Positions 43,396-52,444 of a stretch of 64,000 nt of DNA are shown piece after piece (position 1 is the stretch's first letter; every line of letters begins with the position of its first letter). The notes under the pieces are model-generated. The model saw only the letters and a program-made list of their open reading frames with translations, was not told where the DNA came from and did no database searches. Source of the DNA: Streptomyces griseocarneus (lineage in GTDB: Bacteria > Actinomycetota > Actinomycetes > Streptomycetales > Streptomycetaceae); contig NZ_BNBL01000001.1 in NCBI RefSeq assembly GCF_014655595.1, forward strand, positions 350,310 to 414,309, given 5' to 3'. The position numbers and the translations under genes are program-made.

Positions 43396-43794
43396 TCAGC
43401 CGGGGAAGGCCGGCAGCACCGGCGGGGCGTCCTCGTCGGAGGGCCGCGCGGCCGGGGCGGTCAGCTGGGGGTCGACCTGGACCAGGCCGACCCCCAGCGG
43501 CGCGGCCAGGGCCCGTACGGCGGGCAGGGCGAGGCGGACGGAGGGCACGTCGCGGCCCAGGCAGTCGGTCAGCAGCCGTCGCGAGGTGAAGGCGACGGCC
43601 GTGCGGCCGCCGAGCGGGGTGCGGAAGACGCGCAGGGCGAAGCCGCAGGTGCAGGGCCGCACGGGGACGTACAGCGCGTCCGCCCGGCCTGGATGGGAGG
43701 GTTCGCCGTCGTCGGCGGGGAGGGTCTCGCGGCCCCAGGCGCCGGTCACGGCGGCGACGGCGGCGGCTTGCGCGGGGGTACGGCTCACATGCAT
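43396..43794 (-). CDS. SAV_915-family hypothetical protein
   Basis: 132 residues from the ATG at 43794. ALYVPVRPCTCGFALRVFRT, then GRTAVAFTSRRLLTDCLGRD and a C-terminal LAAPLGVGLVQVDPQLTAPA match my memory of the SAV_915 family found across Streptomyces. Related folds (SseB-like) carry this type of SxRxL-x-LG pattern. No signal peptide or membrane segment. Function unknown. It lies 38 bp downstream of the lysA start in the same direction, so they may be co-transcribed. Confidence 0.6.
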   Translation of the reverse strand: MHVSRTPAQAAAVAAVTGAWGRETLPADDGEPSHPGRADALYVPVRPCTCGFALRVFRTPLGGRTAVAFTSRRLLTDCLGRDVPSVRLALPAVRALAAPLGVGLVQVDPQLTAPAARPSDEDAPPVLPAFPG

Positions 43795-43866
43795 GACGGT
43801 CCTCGTGAGGAGTCGGGAGATGCGTCGGTCACGCTATGCCCGCCCGGCGTCCTCCCGAGTGGCTCT

Positions 43867-43916
43867 TTGACAGCACATTGACCCCGGTCGTCGGACCCTT
43901 GACGGCCCGTTGACGG
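43867..43916 (+). promoter_or_regulatory. Helically phased TTGAC direct-repeat array
   Basis: TTGAC occurs at 43867, 43878, 43899 and 43910, spaced 11, 21 and 11 bases, i.e. one, two and one helical turns. Extended heptamers are TTGACAG, TTGACCC, TTGACGG and TTGACGG. Direct repeats at 11-base spacing are how OmpR/PhoB-fold regulators (PhoP boxes, SARP sites) bind in Streptomyces. The array is in a 350 bp gap between the SAV_915-like gene and the acyl-CoA synthetase operon; the rest of that gap shows no gene. Confidence 0.45.
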
Positions 43917-44142
43917 CCACGCCCCCGCCAACGGCCCCCCAACAGGCCGCGAAAGCCCTGGTCAGGACGGTGGTTCCGGCCACCGCACGGTCACCGCCGC
44001 CGCCGGCATGAGGAACCTGCCCGGATCGCGTACGACCGGGCGGAGCCGGACCGTCCCTCTTTGGGGCTGGTCCACGGCGGGATCACCGTCGCACGATGCT
44101 TACCGAAGCGGGTCGGCGGCGGCCCGGCAGTCTGGAGGAGAC

Positions 44143-45837
44143 GTGAGGGCAACGAACCCGACCGGCACGACCGGTCCGGCGAGCGGATTCCGGGCGGCGC
44201 GGGACTTCCTGCTCGCCCACCGCGAGGACTACGAGACGGCCCGCGAGGGCTTCACCTGGCCGCGGCCCGAGGAGTTCAACTGGGCGCTCGACTGGTTCGA
44301 CGCGATCGCCCGCGACAACGAACGCACCGCCCTGTGGATCGTGGAGGAGGACGGAACCGAGGCCCGGCTGTCCTTCGACGCCCTGCGCCGCCGCTCCGGC
44401 CGCGTCGCCAACTGGCTGCGCGGGAAGGGCGTACGGGCCGGGGACCGCCTCGTCGTCATGCTCGGCAACCAGACCGAACTGTGGGAGACCGCGCTCGCGG
44501 CGATGAAGCTGCGCGCCGTCGTCATCCCGGCGACCCCGCTGCTGGGCGCCGCCGACCTCACCGACCGCATCGAACGCGGCCGCGCCGCCCATGTGATCGT
44601 ACGGGCGGAGGACACCGGCAAGTTCGCCGGCGTGCCCGGCGACTACACCCGCATCGCGGTCGGCGGCACCGGCGAGCCGGGCTGGCTGGCCTACGAGGAG
44701 TCGGCCGGCGCCGAGGAGAACTTCACCCCCGACGGGCCGACCCGGGCCGACGACCCCCTGCTCCTCTACTTCACCTCCGGCACCACCGCACGGCCCAAGC
44801 TCGTCGAGCACACCCACACCTCGTACCCCATCGGTCACTTGACGACCATGTACTGGATCGGGCTGCGCCCGGGGGACGTCCACCTCAACATCTCCTCCCC
44901 GGGCTGGGCCAAGCACGCCTGGTCCAACCTCTTCGCCCCCTGGAACGCCGAGGCCACCGTCTTCGTCCACAACTACACGCGCTTCGACCCCGCCCGCCTC
45001 ATGGCCGAGATGGACCGCTGCGGCGTCACCAGCTTCTGCGCCCCGCCCACCGTCTGGCGGATGCTCATCCAGGCCGACCTCACCGCACTGCGCACCCCGC
45101 CGCGCGAGGTGGTGGCCGCCGGCGAGCCCCTCAACCCCGAGGTCATCGAGGCCGTCCGGCGGGCCTGGGGCGTCACCATCCGCGACGGCTTCGGGCAGAC
45201 CGAGACCTCCGTCCAGGTCGCCAACCCGCCCGGCCAGCCCCTCAAGACCGGCTCCATGGGCCGCCCCAGCCCCGGCTTCTCCGTCGTCCTCCTCGACCCG
45301 CACACCGGCGAGCCCGCCGACGAGGGGGAGATCGCCCTCGACCTGGCCGAGCGGCCCGTCGGCCTGATGACGGGCTACGCCGGCGACCCCGAGCGCACCG
45401 CCGAGGCCATGGCCGGCGGCTACTACCGCACCGGCGACATCGGCGCCCGCGACGCGGACGGATACATCACCTACATCGGGCGGGCGGACGACGTCTTCAA
45501 GTCCAGCGACTACAAGATCTCGCCCTTCGAGCTCGAGAGCGCCCTCCTCGAGCACGAGGCCGTCGCCGAGGCCGCCGTCGTGCCCGCCCCCGACCCGCTG
45601 CGGCTGTCCGTGCCCAAGGCCTACGTCGTCCTCGCCGAGGGCTGGGAGCCGGGCCCGGACACCGCCAAGGCCCTCTTCGCCCACTCGCGCGCCGTGCTCG
45701 CCCCCTACAAGCGCGTCCGCCGCCTGGAGTTCGCCGAACTGCCCAAGACCGTCTCCGGCAAGATCCGCCGCATCGAGCTGCGCGAGCGCACCGCTCTCGG
45801 CAGCGGCGACGAATACCGAGAGGAAGACCACCGGTGA
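44143..45837 (+). CDS. Acyl-CoA synthetase (AMP-binding, medium-chain type)
   Basis: 564 residues from the GTG at 44143, preceded by GGAGGAG only 2 bases away; a frame opening at 44008 has an implausible N-terminus. AMP-binding motifs: [20 protein letters not shown], the adenylation [25 protein letters not shown], and the C-terminal [15 protein letters not shown] with the catalytic Lys. It resembles the ACSM-type medium-chain acyl/acetoacyl-CoA synthetases. Its stop overlaps the next gene by 4 bases, so the two are translationally coupled. Confidence 0.88.
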   Translation: MRATNPTGTTGPASGFRAARDFLLAHREDYETAREGFTWPRPEEFNWALDWFDAIARDNERTALWIVEEDGTEARLSFDALRRRSGRVANWLRGKGVRAGDRLVVMLGNQTELWETALAAMKLRAVVIPATPLLGAADLTDRIERGRAAHVIVRAEDTGKFAGVPGDYTRIAVGGTGEPGWLAYEESAGAEENFTPDGPTRADDPLLLYFTSGTTARPKLVEHTHTSYPIGHLTTMYWIGLRPGDVHLNISSPGWAKHAWSNLFAPWNAEATVFVHNYTRFDPARLMAEMDRCGVTSFCAPPTVWRMLIQADLTALRTPPREVVAAGEPLNPEVIEAVRRAWGVTIRDGFGQTETSVQVANPPGQPLKTGSMGRPSPGFSVVLLDPHTGEPADEGEIALDLAERPVGLMTGYAGDPERTAEAMAGGYYRTGDIGARDADGYITYIGRADDVFKSSDYKISPFELESALLEHEAVAEAAVVPAPDPLRLSVPKAYVVLAEGWEPGPDTAKALFAHSRAVLAPYKRVRRLEFAELPKTVSGKIRRIELRERTALGSGDEYREEDHR

Positions 45838-47480
45838 GCGCACTCTCCCCCTCCTGTACGGCGGGCCCCACCGACACCCCGCTGCTCGAGCACACCATCG
45901 GCGCGGACCTGGCCCGCGCCGTCGAGCGCTTCGCCGGCCGCGAGGCCCTCGTCGACGTCCAGGGCGGCCGCCGCTGGACGTACGCCGAGTTCGGCGCCGC
46001 CGTGGCGGACGTCGCCCTCGGGCTGCTCGCCAAGGGCGTGCGCAAGGGGGACCGGGTGGGCATCTGGGCCGTCAACTGCCCCGAGTGGGTCATGGTGCAG
46101 TACGCCACCGCCCGCATCGGCGCGATCATGGTCAACGTCAACCCCGCCTACCGCGTCCACGAACTGGCCTACGTCCTGCGCCAGGCCGGGATCGGCGTCC
46201 TGATCTCCTCCACCGAGTTCCGCACCAGCGACTACCGCCGCATGGTCGAGCAGGTGCGCGCCGACTGCCCCGGACTGCGCGACGTCGTCTACATCGACGA
46301 CCCCACCTGGGACGGCCTCACCGCCCTCGGCGCCCGCACCGACCCCGCGCTGCTCGCCGCACGCGAGGCGACGCTCGGCTGCGACGACCCGGTCAACATC
46401 CAGTACACCTCGGGCACCACGGGCTTCGCCAAGGGCGCCACCCTCTCCCACCGCAACATCCTCAACAACGGCTACTTCGTGGGGGAGCTGCTCGGCTACA
46501 CCGAGGAGGACCGCATCGCCCTGCCGGTGCCCTTCTACCACTGCTTCGGCATGGTGATGGGCAACCTCGCCGCCACCTCCCACGGCGCCTGCGTGGTCAT
46601 CCCGGCCCCCGTCTTCGACCCCACCGCCACCCTGCACGCCGTCGAACGCGAGCGCTGCACCTCGCTCTACGGCGTCCCCACCATGTTCATCGCCGAGCTC
46701 GGCCTGCCCGACTTCGCCACCTACGACCTCTCCTCGCTGCGCACCGGCATCATGGCCGGCTCGCCCTGCCCGTCGGAGGTGATGAAGCGGGTCGTCGCGG
46801 AGATGCACATGTCCGAGGTCGCGATCTGCTACGGGATGACCGAGACCTCCCCGGTCTCCACCCAGACCCGCCGCGACGACGACCTCGACCGCCGCACCGG
46901 CACCGTCGGCCGGGTGCTGCCGCACATCGAGGTCAAGGTCGCCGACCCCGGCACGGGCGAGCCCGCCGGGCGCGGCGAGGTGGGGGAGCTGTGCACCCGC
47001 GGCTATTCGGTGATGCTCGGCTACTGGGACGATCCCGGGCGCACCGCCGAGGCCGTCGACGCCGAGGGCTGGATGCACACCGGTGACCTCGCGGTGATGG
47101 ACGAGGACGGCTACGTACGGATCGTCGGCCGCATCAAGGACATGATCATCAGGGGTGGGGAGAACGTCTATCCGCGCGAGATCGAGGAGTTCCTCCACAC
47201 CCACCCCAAGATCTCCGACGTCCAGGTCGTCGGCGTCCCCGACGAGAAGTACGGCGAGGAGATCATGGCCTGCGTCATCCTGCGCGACCCGGCCGACACC
47301 CTCACCCGGGACGAGCTCGCCCGCTACTGCCGGGGCCGGCTCGCGCACTACAAGGTGCCGCGCCACCTGCGGCTGATGGAGTCCTTCCCGATGACCGTCA
47401 GCGGCAAGGTGCGGAAGGTGGAGCTGCGCCAGGAGGCGGCGGAGCGGCTGAGCCCCACGACGGTCGTGCCGCGGGCGTAG
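45834..47480 (+). CDS. Fatty-acyl-CoA synthetase (AMP-binding, long-chain type)
   Basis: 548 residues from the GTG at 45834 (GAGGAAG upstream). Motifs [70 protein letters not shown] and [13 protein letters not shown]. The [20 protein letters not shown] core fits the FadD-like enzymes. It activates a carboxylic acid with ATP and CoA. With its neighbour it forms a two-gene operon for use of two chain-length classes; no beta-oxidation genes follow. Confidence 0.9.
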   Translation: MSALSPSCTAGPTDTPLLEHTIGADLARAVERFAGREALVDVQGGRRWTYAEFGAAVADVALGLLAKGVRKGDRVGIWAVNCPEWVMVQYATARIGAIMVNVNPAYRVHELAYVLRQAGIGVLISSTEFRTSDYRRMVEQVRADCPGLRDVVYIDDPTWDGLTALGARTDPALLAAREATLGCDDPVNIQYTSGTTGFAKGATLSHRNILNNGYFVGELLGYTEEDRIALPVPFYHCFGMVMGNLAATSHGACVVIPAPVFDPTATLHAVERERCTSLYGVPTMFIAELGLPDFATYDLSSLRTGIMAGSPCPSEVMKRVVAEMHMSEVAICYGMTETSPVSTQTRRDDDLDRRTGTVGRVLPHIEVKVADPGTGEPAGRGEVGELCTRGYSVMLGYWDDPGRTAEAVDAEGWMHTGDLAVMDEDGYVRIVGRIKDMIIRGGENVYPREIEEFLHTHPKISDVQVVGVPDEKYGEEIMACVILRDPADTLTRDELARYCRGRLAHYKVPRHLRLMESFPMTVSGKVRKVELRQEAAERLSPTTVVPRA

Positions 47481-47487
47481 CCGGGGC

Positions 47488-47537
47488 GGGCGGGCCACGG
47501 CACGCGTGCGGGGCGGGCCCCGTGCCGTGGCCCGCCC
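47488..47537. terminator. Hairpin after the acyl-CoA synthetase operon
   Basis: 17-base arms, 47488-47504 and 47521-47537, with a 16-base loop start 8 bases after the stop codon. No T-tract. Confidence 0.6.
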
Positions 47538-47619
47538 CGCATCCCCCGTCGCGCCCCCGTACCCCCGTGCTGTTCCCCCGTGGACGGGCCCGCGTTCCCC
47601 CGTGGTCCGCGGGCCCTGG

Positions 47620-47687
47620 GCTCAAGTCTGGGTCCGTCCCGGCCCAACTCGCCATAGGCGCGGGCGGGTTCAGAGCAAGACTTGAGC
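47620..47687. repeat. Perfect 10-base inverted repeat, 48 bases apart
   Basis: GCTCAAGTCT (47620-47629) and AGACTTGAGC (47678-47687) are exact inverses flanking 48 bases. It lies downstream of both convergent genes (47480 and 47706), so it is not in an obvious promoter. The nearby 47540-47620 stretch repeats CCCCCGT four times. No gene is seen in 47481-47705. Confidence 0.5.
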
Positions 47688-47705
47688 TTGGCGCGGCACG
47701 CGGGC

Positions 47706-48416
47706 TCAGCCGCGGGCCCGCCCGGCCAGTGCGTCGGCCCATTCGTTCAGGGCCCGGGGCGTGCCGGTGAGGTCCATCACGAACAGCGGAAGCCGCAGGT
47801 CGTCGGCCCGGCACCGGGCGTCGGGGGCGTAGCCGGCCAGGGAGAAGCAGGCGGCGTCGGCGGAGTCCAGCAGGCCGTGCAGCCACAGGCATTCGATGTC
47901 GCGCAGCGTGGTGGGCAGGGTGGTCGGGTCGACGCGGGCCACCAGGCCGGTGGCCCGCAGGTCCACGCCGGTCGCGGCGGGGGCCGGGCAGGTGCCGGGG
48001 CGGCGCACGTCGGTGAAGCCGAGCCAGCGCACATAGCGCTCGGCCGCCATCACGGCGTCGCGCTCGGTGCGGATGGCGACCGGGCGGAAGGCCGCGCGGG
48101 AGGCGGCCCGGCGGCGCGGCGCGGGCTCGTCCGCCGGCTCCTGCTCCGGCTCGCGCACCGGCTCGACGGGCAGGCGCACCACCGTCCCGCACGAGCAGCC
48201 GAACTCGGGCCGGGGCCACTGGCCCTGGCGGTCGCAGGACGGGCAGCGCACGGCCACCCAGGAGTCCCGCCAGGTGCGGTGGGCCAGTAACTCGGCCTCG
48301 GCCTCGGGCAGTACGGGCACGGTGAGCGGGGCGCCGCAGGCGCAGGGGAAGGTGGGCGGGGTGAAGGAGTGCTCCCGGTGACACGTGGGGCAGTGCACCG
48401 GCACGCTCTTGGCCAT
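47706..48416 (-). CDS. Zinc-ribbon protein with a restriction-endonuclease-like C-terminus
   Basis: 236 residues from the ATG at 48416 (GGAG 7 bases upstream); a frame to 48467 has no site. Residues 1-70 hold two zinc ribbons: CPTCHREHSFTPPTFPCAC and CPSCDRQGQWPRPEFGCSC. After a charged linker, AERYVRWLGFTDVRRPG, then GVDLRATGLVARVD and the helical IECLWLHGLLDSADAACFSL follow the order of Mrr/PD-(D/E)xK nucleases (hydrophobic helix, GxD, strand with x-K). The expected catalytic Lys appears replaced (ARVD), so it may be inactive or non-nucleolytic. Function unknown. Confidence 0.6.
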   Translation of the reverse strand: MAKSVPVHCPTCHREHSFTPPTFPCACGAPLTVPVLPEAEAELLAHRTWRDSWVAVRCPSCDRQGQWPRPEFGCSCGTVVRLPVEPVREPEQEPADEPAPRRRAASRAAFRPVAIRTERDAVMAAERYVRWLGFTDVRRPGTCPAPAATGVDLRATGLVARVDPTTLPTTLRDIECLWLHGLLDSADAACFSLAGYAPDARCRADDLRLPLFVMDLTGTPRALNEWADALAGRARG

Positions 48417-48590
48417 ATTCGGCTCCAGCGAGTGGTCCGTAGGGGTGTGGGGTACCCCATCGTCCACGATGCGGGCGCGGCCCGGGAGCGAATCGCCACA
48501 GCGCGAAGGGAGAGGTTCCGGGCGGCGGCGCCGGGGCGCGACCGGCAGTGGTGCCGGCGCCGCCGCCCGGAGGTCGCCGGGCGTGCCGCC

Positions 48591-50312
48591 TCAGGGCAGT
48601 GGCTCGAACTCCCGTACGGAGTCGATGTCCTGGCCGTGCGGCGTGTTCGCCTCCCGTTCGATCATGATCTCGACCAGCGCCGGCCGGGACGTCGCGACGG
48701 CCTCTTTACGGGCCCACTCGATGGCCGGCCGGATGTCCGCCGGATCGACCACGCGCCGGCCGGAGCAGCCGTAGGCGCGGGCGATCGCGACGTTGTCCGT
48801 GCCCGTCTCGTCGTAGTGGATGTCGACCTGGTAGTTCATGCCGTACCCGGCCGAGGCCTGCCGGATCAGGCCCAGGTACTGGTTGTTCAGCAGGATCAGG
48901 ACGTACGGCACGGCGTACTGCGCCGCCACGGCCAGCTCCTCGACCAGGTACTGGAAGCCGTAGTCGCCGACGATCCCGACCACCTCGGCCTCGCCCCGGC
49001 CCATGCCCTGGAGGGCCTTCTTCACCCCGATCGCAGCCGGGACCTCCCAGCCGAGCGGCCCGGCCTGGCCGCACACCTGGTAGTGCCGGGGCCGGTGGGC
49101 CTTCTGATGCTGGCCGCCCCAGATCTGGTAGAGGCCGATGGCGGTGACGAAGTGGGTGTCCTCGCCGAACGCCTCGTTGATCTCCTTGTAGACGCGCGGG
49201 GCCTTGACCGGGACGGTGTCGAAGTCCTCGCGACGGGTGAGGGTGCGCTTGAGGTGGCGGCAGCGCTCGAGCCAGGGTTCCGTCCCGGGCCGGGCGGCCC
49301 GGGCGCGGGCCTGCTCCAGCAGGGCGGCGAGGAACAGCCGCGCGTCGGAGACGACGCCGAGGTCGGGCTCGATCACCCGGCCCAGCTGGGTGGGCTCGAT
49401 GTCGACGTGCACGAACGTCCGCCCGCCCCGGTAGACGCCGGTGTCCGCGCCGGTGTGCCGGTCGCCGAAGCGGGCGCCCACGGCGAGGACGAAGTCCGCC
49501 TCGAGGAAGGAGGCGTTGGCGTACCGCTGCGAGGTCTGGATGCCGGTGGTGCCCATGTGCAGCTCGTGGTCGTCCTCGATGACGCCCTTGCCCATGAGGG
49601 TGACCTGGAACGGCACCCGCAGGTACTCCACCAGCGCCCGCAGCTCCCCGGCCCCCTCGGCCAGGATCACCCCGCCCCCCGCCAGCACCAGCGGCCGCTC
49701 GGCCGCCAGCAGCAGGTCCAGGGCCGCCGTCACGCGGGGCGGGTGCGGCGCCACCGTCCGTACGGGCAGGGGCGCGTCGGTCGCCGCGTCGTAGCGGATC
49801 TCGCGCCGGGCGACGTCGAGGGGAATGTCGATCAGCACGGGCCCGGGGCGTCCCTCCCGCGCGGTGCGGAACGCCTCCCGGAACACCCAGGGGATCTGCG
49901 CCGCCTCCTTCACCTGCACGGCCCACTTGGTGACGGGCCGCGCGACGCCCACGATGTCGACCGCCTGGAACGCCTCCTGGTGCAGCTTGCCGGAGACGGC
50001 CTGGCCGGTGACGCACACCATCGGTATCGAGTCGGCGAAGGCCGTGTACAGCCCGGTGACGAGGTTGGTGGCGCCGGGCCCCGAGGTGGCGACGGCCACG
50101 CCGACGCGGCCGTTGGTGCGCGCCCAGGCGTCGGCCATGTGGGCGGCGCCCTCCTCGTGCCGCACGATCAGGTGCTCGATGCCGCCGACGACCTCCATCG
50201 CCTTGTACAGCGGGAGGATCGCGGCGCCGGGGCAGCCGAAGGCGATGTCGACGCCCTCGTCCTTCATCACGCGCACCGCCGCCTCCATGGCCGGCATGGT
50301 GGCGACGGTCAT
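48591..50312 (-). CDS. gcl: Glyoxylate carboligase (tartronate-semialdehyde synthase)
   Basis: 573 residues from the ATG at 50312, overlapping the reductase stop (ATGA). ThDP-enzyme fold: pyrimidine-domain RHEEGAAHMADAWAR near 51-65, central TPP_enzyme_M domain, and the ThDP motif VGIVGDYGFQYLVEELAVAA ending VLILLNN near 450-470. The last gene of the hyi-glxR-gcl operon. It joins two glyoxylates to tartronate semialdehyde and CO2. Residue 53 is Glu; E. coli Gcl is known for Val at the equivalent site, so this enzyme may differ mechanistically (see findings). Confidence 0.88.
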   Translation of the reverse strand: MTVATMPAMEAAVRVMKDEGVDIAFGCPGAAILPLYKAMEVVGGIEHLIVRHEEGAAHMADAWARTNGRVGVAVATSGPGATNLVTGLYTAFADSIPMVCVTGQAVSGKLHQEAFQAVDIVGVARPVTKWAVQVKEAAQIPWVFREAFRTAREGRPGPVLIDIPLDVARREIRYDAATDAPLPVRTVAPHPPRVTAALDLLLAAERPLVLAGGGVILAEGAGELRALVEYLRVPFQVTLMGKGVIEDDHELHMGTTGIQTSQRYANASFLEADFVLAVGARFGDRHTGADTGVYRGGRTFVHVDIEPTQLGRVIEPDLGVVSDARLFLAALLEQARARAARPGTEPWLERCRHLKRTLTRREDFDTVPVKAPRVYKEINEAFGEDTHFVTAIGLYQIWGGQHQKAHRPRHYQVCGQAGPLGWEVPAAIGVKKALQGMGRGEAEVVGIVGDYGFQYLVEELAVAAQYAVPYVLILLNNQYLGLIRQASAGYGMNYQVDIHYDETGTDNVAIARAYGCSGRRVVDPADIRPAIEWARKEAVATSRPALVEIMIEREANTPHGQDIDSVREFEPLP

Positions 50313-51199
50313 GGCGTCACCGTCCCCGAGAGCCGCTCGACCCCGCGCAGCAGGGCGGAGTGGTCGAGTCCGCCGTCGCCGCGCGCGCGGGCCGAGGCGA
50401 CCAGCGTCGCCACGAGCGCCCCCAGCGGCAGTACGGCGCCCACCGCGCGGGCGGCGTCGGTGACGATGCCCATGTCCTTGTGGTGCAGCTCGAGGCGGAA
50501 GCCGGGGGTGAAGTCGCGGGCGAGGAAGTTGTGCCGCTTGCGGGTGAGGACGGCCGAGCCGGCGAGCCCGCCGGAGAGCACGTCGAGCGCGGCGGTGAGG
50601 TCCACGCCCGACTTCTCCAGGAAGACGACCGCCTCGGCGCAGGCCTGCAGGCCTGCGGCGACGATCAGCTGGTTGGCCGCCTTGACCGTCTGCCCGGCGC
50701 CGTGCGGGCCGCAGCGCACGATCGTCGTGCCCAGCGCCCCGAGCAGCGGCCGGGCCTCCTCGGCGTCGGCCCGCTCCCCGCCGACCATGATCGAGAGGGT
50801 GCCCTCGACGGCCCCCGCCTCGCCCCCGGAGACGGGCGCGTCGAGGACGCGCACGTGCCGCCGGGCTCCGGCCGCGGCGAGGGCCGTGGACGTGGCGGGG
50901 GCGACCGTCGACATGTCGATGAGCAGGGTGCCGGGCCCGGCGTGGGCCAGCACGCCGTCGTCGCCGAGGACGACGGCGGTGACCTGGGGGTCGGCCGGGA
51001 GCATGGTGACGACGACGTCCGCGCCGGCGACGGCCTCGCGCACCGAGCCGGCGGGCCTGCCGCCCGCGGCGGCGAGCCGGTCCAGCCTGTCCGCCTCGAG
51101 GGTGTGGCCGGTGACGGTGTACCCGGCCTTGAGGAGGTTCTCGGCCATGGGCGCGCCCATGATGCCGAGCCCGATCCAGGCGACGTGGGGGAGTGGCAT
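50309..51199 (-). CDS. glxR: 2-hydroxy-3-oxopropionate (tartronate semialdehyde) reductase
   Basis: 296 residues from the ATG at 51199 (GGAAGGACACCCC upstream). Beta-hydroxyacid dehydrogenase family: NAD site PHVAWIGLGIMGAPMAENLL, DAPVSGGEAGAVEGTLSIMV, and the catalytic Lys in GAGQTVKAANQLIVA. It reduces tartronate semialdehyde to glycerate. Between hyi (45 bp upstream) and gcl (overlapping). Confidence 0.9.
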   Translation of the reverse strand: MPLPHVAWIGLGIMGAPMAENLLKAGYTVTGHTLEADRLDRLAAAGGRPAGSVREAVAGADVVVTMLPADPQVTAVVLGDDGVLAHAGPGTLLIDMSTVAPATSTALAAAGARRHVRVLDAPVSGGEAGAVEGTLSIMVGGERADAEEARPLLGALGTTIVRCGPHGAGQTVKAANQLIVAAGLQACAEAVVFLEKSGVDLTAALDVLSGGLAGSAVLTRKRHNFLARDFTPGFRLELHHKDMGIVTDAARAVGAVLPLGALVATLVASARARGDGGLDHSALLRGVERLSGTVTP

Positions 51200-51244
51200 G
51201 GGGTGTCCTTCCCGTGGGTGCGTGGGTGAGGTGCCGGGTGGGGG

Positions 51245-52057
51245 TCAGTGGCCGGCGAGCCAGCCGAAGCTCTCGTCGCTGCCGCCGGCGCCGGGCCGGT
51301 ACTCGAGGCCGACCCAGCCGTCGTAGCCCGTCCGGCGGAGCCGTCCGAGCAGGCCGGGGACGTCGAGCCGGCCGGTCCCCGGGGCTCCGCGCCCCGGCGC
51401 GTCGGCGATCTGGACGTGGCCCGCCCGGCCGCCGTGGCGGTCGATGACCGCCGGCAGGTCCTCCCCGCCCACCGCCAGGTGGTACAGGTCCATCAGGAAG
51501 CGGGTGTTGCCCAGCCCCGTGGCCGCGTTGACCTTCTCGGCCACGGCGACGGCGTCCGCCGCGCGCGTGAGCGGACAGCGCGGCGACTCCACCGCGTTGA
51601 GCGCCTCGACGAGCACGACCGCTCCCGCCCGGTCCGCGGCCCGCGCCGCGTACGCGAGGTTCTCCAGGGCGAGCGCGTCCTGGACGCCGGGTGCGATCCC
51701 GTCCACGCGGTTGCCGTACAGCGCGTTGAGCGCCCGGCATCCGGTGGACCGGGCGAAGCCGACGGCGACGTCCACGTTGGCGCGGAAGCGCTCCGACTCC
51801 TCGCCCGGGACGGACAGCGCGCCCCGGTCCGGGCCGGGCAGGCGGCCGGCGTAGAAGTTGAGGGCGACCAGACGCGTTCCGGCGTCCCGCAACGCCTGCC
51901 GCAGCCCGGCCAGTTCGGCCTCGGGCGGCACCGGCGCATCCGGCCACGGCCACCACAGCTCCACCGCCGTGAAGCCGGCCGCCGCGGCGGCCGCGGGGCG
52001 GCGGGCCAGCGGCAGTTCGGTGAAGAGGATCGAGAGGTTCACGGCGAAGCGGCGCAA
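51245..52057 (-). CDS. hyi: Hydroxypyruvate isomerase (TIM-barrel)
   Basis: 270 residues if begun at the TTG at 52057, where GGGAGGGGG lies close upstream; frames opening at 52105 or 52222 run over a palindrome and add unrelated sequence. Xylose-isomerase-like barrel: RRFAVNLSILFTELPLARRP, AVELWWPWPD, LNFYAGRLPGPDRG, LVEALNAVESPRCPL, FLMDLYHLAVGGEDLP and GWVGLEYRPGAGGSDES. Length fits the usual 258-270. It interconverts hydroxypyruvate and tartronate semialdehyde. First gene of the glyoxylate operon. Confidence 0.85.
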   Translation of the reverse strand: MRRFAVNLSILFTELPLARRPAAAAAAGFTAVELWWPWPDAPVPPEAELAGLRQALRDAGTRLVALNFYAGRLPGPDRGALSVPGEESERFRANVDVAVGFARSTGCRALNALYGNRVDGIAPGVQDALALENLAYAARAADRAGAVVLVEALNAVESPRCPLTRAADAVAVAEKVNAATGLGNTRFLMDLYHLAVGGEDLPAVIDRHGGRAGHVQIADAPGRGAPGTGRLDVPGLLGRLRRTGYDGWVGLEYRPGAGGSDESFGWLAGH

Positions 52058-52078
52058 CCCCCTCCCACCCCCTTTCTC

Positions 52079-52093
52079 TTCCGTATGACGGAA
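52079..52093. promoter_or_regulatory. Palindrome TTCCG-TATGA-CGGAA before the glyoxylate operon
   Basis: TTCCGT and ACGGAA form a perfect inverted repeat with a 3-base centre, 22 bases upstream of the hyi start and 70 before the divergent gene at 52163. It resembles the operator style of IclR-type regulators, and the AllR-like gene at 63113 is the obvious candidate. Similar sequences lie in the aceB promoter spacer (61880-61894) and at 52819-52833 (each 10 of 15 bases). Confidence 0.5.
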
Positions 52094-52127
52094 AATCAAT
52101 TCCATTACGAGGAAGGCTGCTCCCGTC

Positions 52128-52162
52128 CGGACATCCCTGTCAAGGCCCGGTACGTTGACCGC
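52128..52162 (+). promoter_or_regulatory. Probable leaderless promoter
   Basis: CGGACA (52128-52133), 17 bases, TACGTT (52151-52156), then the GTG start at 52163 six bases further on. No ribosome site precedes the GTG, so the transcript may begin at the start codon. Confidence 0.5.
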
Positions 52163-52444
52163 GTGCGATTGAAGCTGGAGTTCACGACCGAGCCCTTCGA
52201 CCTCGACGAGCCCCCGCCCCACGCGGTGGCGGCCCGGGAGGCCGTGCGCGACGCCGGCCTGGACGCCGTCGACGTCGGGCCGTTCGGCACGAGCGCCGAA
52301 GGGCGCGCCGAGGCCGTGCTCGGCGCGGTGGACGAGCTGCTGCGCGCGGCCGTCGCGGCCGGCGCCACACGGGTGTCGCTGCAGGTCAACGTGCTCGACG
52401 CGGCCGATGGCACGGCGCGCGCGGCGAAGGGGAACGACGCGTGA
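52163..52444 (+). CDS. Small thiamine-binding/UPF0045-like protein
   Basis: 93 residues from the GTG at 52163 (no ribosome site; see leaderless promoter). The sequence VRLKLEFTTEPFDLDEPPPH, then REAVRDAGLDAVDVGPFGTS and a second strand ATRVSLQVNV, suggests the ferredoxin-like MTH1187/YkoF fold, whose members bind thiamine or its analogues. Assignment is by resemblance only. It overlaps the HTH gene by 4 bases (GTGA) and is linked to the urate genes. Confidence 0.5.
   Translation: MRLKLEFTTEPFDLDEPPPHAVAAREAVRDAGLDAVDVGPFGTSAEGRAEAVLGAVDELLRAAVAAGATRVSLQVNVLDAADGTARAAKGNDA

Noticed and set aside
44008..44142. In-frame extension of the acyl-CoA synthetase upstream of 44143
   Set aside because: The extra 45 residues do not resemble the family N-terminus and have no ribosome site; GGAGGAG precedes the GTG at 44143.
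47620..47687. Insertion sequence ends
   Set aside because: Only 48 bases lie between the repeats, no transposase and no target duplication were seen.
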